Assembly: GCF_002878395.1 (NCBI RefSeq)
Contig: NC_061118.1
Location: 128,696,600-128,760,599 of the forward strand
Direction: 5' to 3'
Length of the DNA stretch: 64,000 bases
Source of the DNA: Capsicum annuum
Taxonomy: Eukaryota; Streptophyta; Magnoliopsida; Solanales; Solanaceae
The notes under the pieces are model-generated. The model ran no database searches and was not told the DNA's origin. It saw only the letters and a program-made list of their open reading frames with translations. A program made the position numbers and the translations under genes. Positions within the stretch are counted from its first letter, which is position 1; the number at the start of each line of letters is the position of its first letter. Below are positions 62,886 through 64,000 of the stretch, one piece after another.

Positions 62886-63147
62886 AATTTAAAAAAATTT
62901 GTTATTTCTAATTACATTCAACATTATCTTCTTCATCTGCTATGAAAACTCTTGATCTAGAGGTGGATGGACCATACATTTGAAAGCTAAGGTTCAATAA
63001 CATGTACACCAGCTTCGACCTGAAATATAGCCATGTATCTGAATAGTAAAATTTCAACAAATATCGAATTTTGAATTTCAAAAGTGAAATTCATTCGGCG
63101 ATAAGAACCTTCAAAACTGAACCCATCAATCTTTAATTCTCGATCCG

Positions 63148-63308
63148 CCTCAACATGATCAGATATCTTTCAAGGCTCAACACATGCATGTCTTCCATCT
63201 CGGTCGCTATGTCCACTTTCCTTTACTGCCTCAACATGATCAGATATCTTTCAAGGCTCAACACATGCATGTCTTCCATCTCGGTCGCTATGTCCACTTT
63301 CCTTTACT
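63148..63308 (+). repeat. 81-bp tandem duplication
   Basis: The first unit 63148-63228 and the second 63229-63308 are essentially identical (cctcaacatgatcagatat...ctttact). The length is a multiple of three and it lies in the coding frame of the minus-strand ORF. The absence of differences indicates a recent event. Confidence 0.93.
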
Positions 63309-63568
63309 TCCACAACAGTAGCAAATTTGACATGTTTTTCATCATTATTACTCTGGTAAGAATAACCGGTCGAATTTCTTGTGCAGACATTCCTAGCTAT
63401 TCCAAGATTTGATGACGACACTGTGGATGCTCTGTAGGTGCCTCGCGAAATTTGTCTTTGATCGAGTTTGTCAGTACTGCGTGCTATCACATTGTTTAAT
63501 GCAAGTGTACATGTACGTGAGGAGCCAAAAGAGAGCCAACCAACGCCAATGCTACCGGAAGAAACCAT
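63251..63568 (-). CDS. 5' portion of an unrecognised host-type gene
   Basis: A 105-codon ORF starting at 63568 (MVSSGSIGVGWLSFGSSRTC). The start context agccATGG is strong for plants, and a TATA box lies about 235 bases upstream. The first 75 residues are rich in Ser, Arg and Thr with few acidic residues, which would suit an organelle transit peptide (inference). The ORF ends at a TGA inside the first-read copy of an 81-bp tandem duplication. Beyond the TGA the same frame stays open through the second copy's start and, after a second TGA, through KISDHVEADRELKIDGF to about 63000. It could be a broken or exon-truncated gene. I do not recognise the protein. Confidence 0.45.
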   Translation of the reverse strand: MVSSGSIGVGWLSFGSSRTCTLALNNVIARSTDKLDQRQISRGTYRASTVSSSNLGIARNVCTRNSTGYSYQSNNDEKHVKFATVVEVKESGHSDRDGRHACVEP

Positions 63569-63644
63569 GGCTGAGAAAAATTCGGAACAAAAAGGTAGAT
63601 GAAGAGGTCAGGGAAAAACCCAAATCCCCGTCCCTATCTTCCAT
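63552..63644 (-). promoter_or_regulatory. Upstream ORF overlapping the main start
   Basis: In the presumed leader an ATG at 63644 opens a 30-codon frame (MEDRDGDLGFSLTSSSTF...) that stops at 63552, past the main ATG and out of frame with it. If the leader is transcribed, this uORF would lower main-frame translation. Confidence 0.4.
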
Positions 63645-63800
63645 TAATGTTCTATAACATCAATTCAGGATCTCTGAATCGAATTTGAATCTACGATCAA
63701 TCAATTAACGTCAATAGCAATAAATTTGAATTTGATTCAGTAACTTCAATCCATTGGACGACCGTCCTTCCGATTGGAAGTGAAAACAAATCCACTTTCC

Positions 63801-63811
63801 TCTATATATAT
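63801..63811 (-). promoter_or_regulatory. Candidate TATA box
   Basis: The minus strand reads catatatatag in a locally mixed-composition region, placing a start of transcription near 63775 and giving a leader of about 205 bases with pyrimidine-rich tracts (ctcttcatctac). AT-rich DNA makes chance matches common. Confidence 0.4.
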
Positions 63812-64000
63812 GTTGTTTAATAATATTCCTTCCATGGTCATCATTAAATCCCTCCTCTTTCTGGCCTATTCTTTCTTTTCTTCTTATTTAGGGTTGAGAT
63901 GGCAAGAGGAAATCAAGAACTTTATTAGCGTGGAAATTCGTTATGAGAATTAACGAAATTACATGCCTAACCTAAAATACTAATGCCATTTTGTGTCTGG

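Noticed and set aside
63000..63140. Resemblance of the downstream reading (ELKIDGFSFEG) to the start of a tRNase Z-like protein
   Set aside because: Too short and from memory only; the following residues do not match any metal-binding motif.
1..64000. tRNA, rRNA or other structural RNA genes
   Set aside because: None could be supported by eye; only tRNA-complementary primer sites of retrotransposons were found.

Overview
The window is plant nuclear DNA, most probably from a Solanaceae genome (inferred from the families present; I ran no search). It is a transposon graveyard of nested Ty3/gypsy chromoviruses with long LTRs of about 2-2.8 kb and methionine-tRNA primer sites, two Mutator-like DNA transposons (MULEs), a gag-protease-only Athila/Tat-type element, small MITE-like elements and AT-rich tandem repeats. 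Almost every coding region is broken by stops and frameshifts. The only stretch that looks like a host gene is the 5' end of a gene on the minus strand at the far right.

Layout. 1-6407: minus-strand chromovirus GY1, cut by the window edge, whose 5' LTR ends inside a MULE transposase reading frame. 6408-9062: transposase pseudogene (MURA1) of MULE1, plus strand. 9656-19980: plus-strand chromovirus GY2 in an unusual arrangement: a complete solo-like LTR, a copy of the downstream flank, a 333-bp LTR fragment, the internal region, and a 3' LTR carrying a deletion of about 720 bp. 20124-22538: the rest of MULE1, a plant mobile domain (PMD/MAIN-like) pseudogene on the minus strand, convergent with MURA1. 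22539-36574: minus-strand chromovirus GYE, truncated at its 3' end and split by GYD (25274-32671), a related element. 36575-42652: minus-strand chromovirus GYF, into whose 3' part GYE inserted. 42653 to about 48870: element G (gag and protease only, minus strand), apparently inserted in or beside the GYF 5' LTR.

48.9-62.9 kb is AT-rich and holds MULE2: a three-intron transposase pseudogene (MURA2, 51368-54043, plus) convergent with a Ulp1-like cysteine-protease pseudogene (55234-61099, minus). All three expected catalytic residues of the protease are replaced. A MITE with a perfect 9-bp target duplication sits at 61598-61865. Tandem repeats occur at 49.8-50.1, 57.6-57.9, 60.2-60.75 and 62.65-62.9 kb.

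62.9-63.8 kb: a TATA box, a leader with an overlapping upstream ORF, and a good plant start context for a 105-codon ORF ending in an 81-bp tandem duplication. The most interesting points are the matching plan of the two MULEs (transposase plus a convergent accessory gene, PMD in one and Ulp1-like in the other), the triple catalytic loss in the Ulp1-like protein, and the duplicated LTR-flank arrangement of GY2, which records an unequal exchange.
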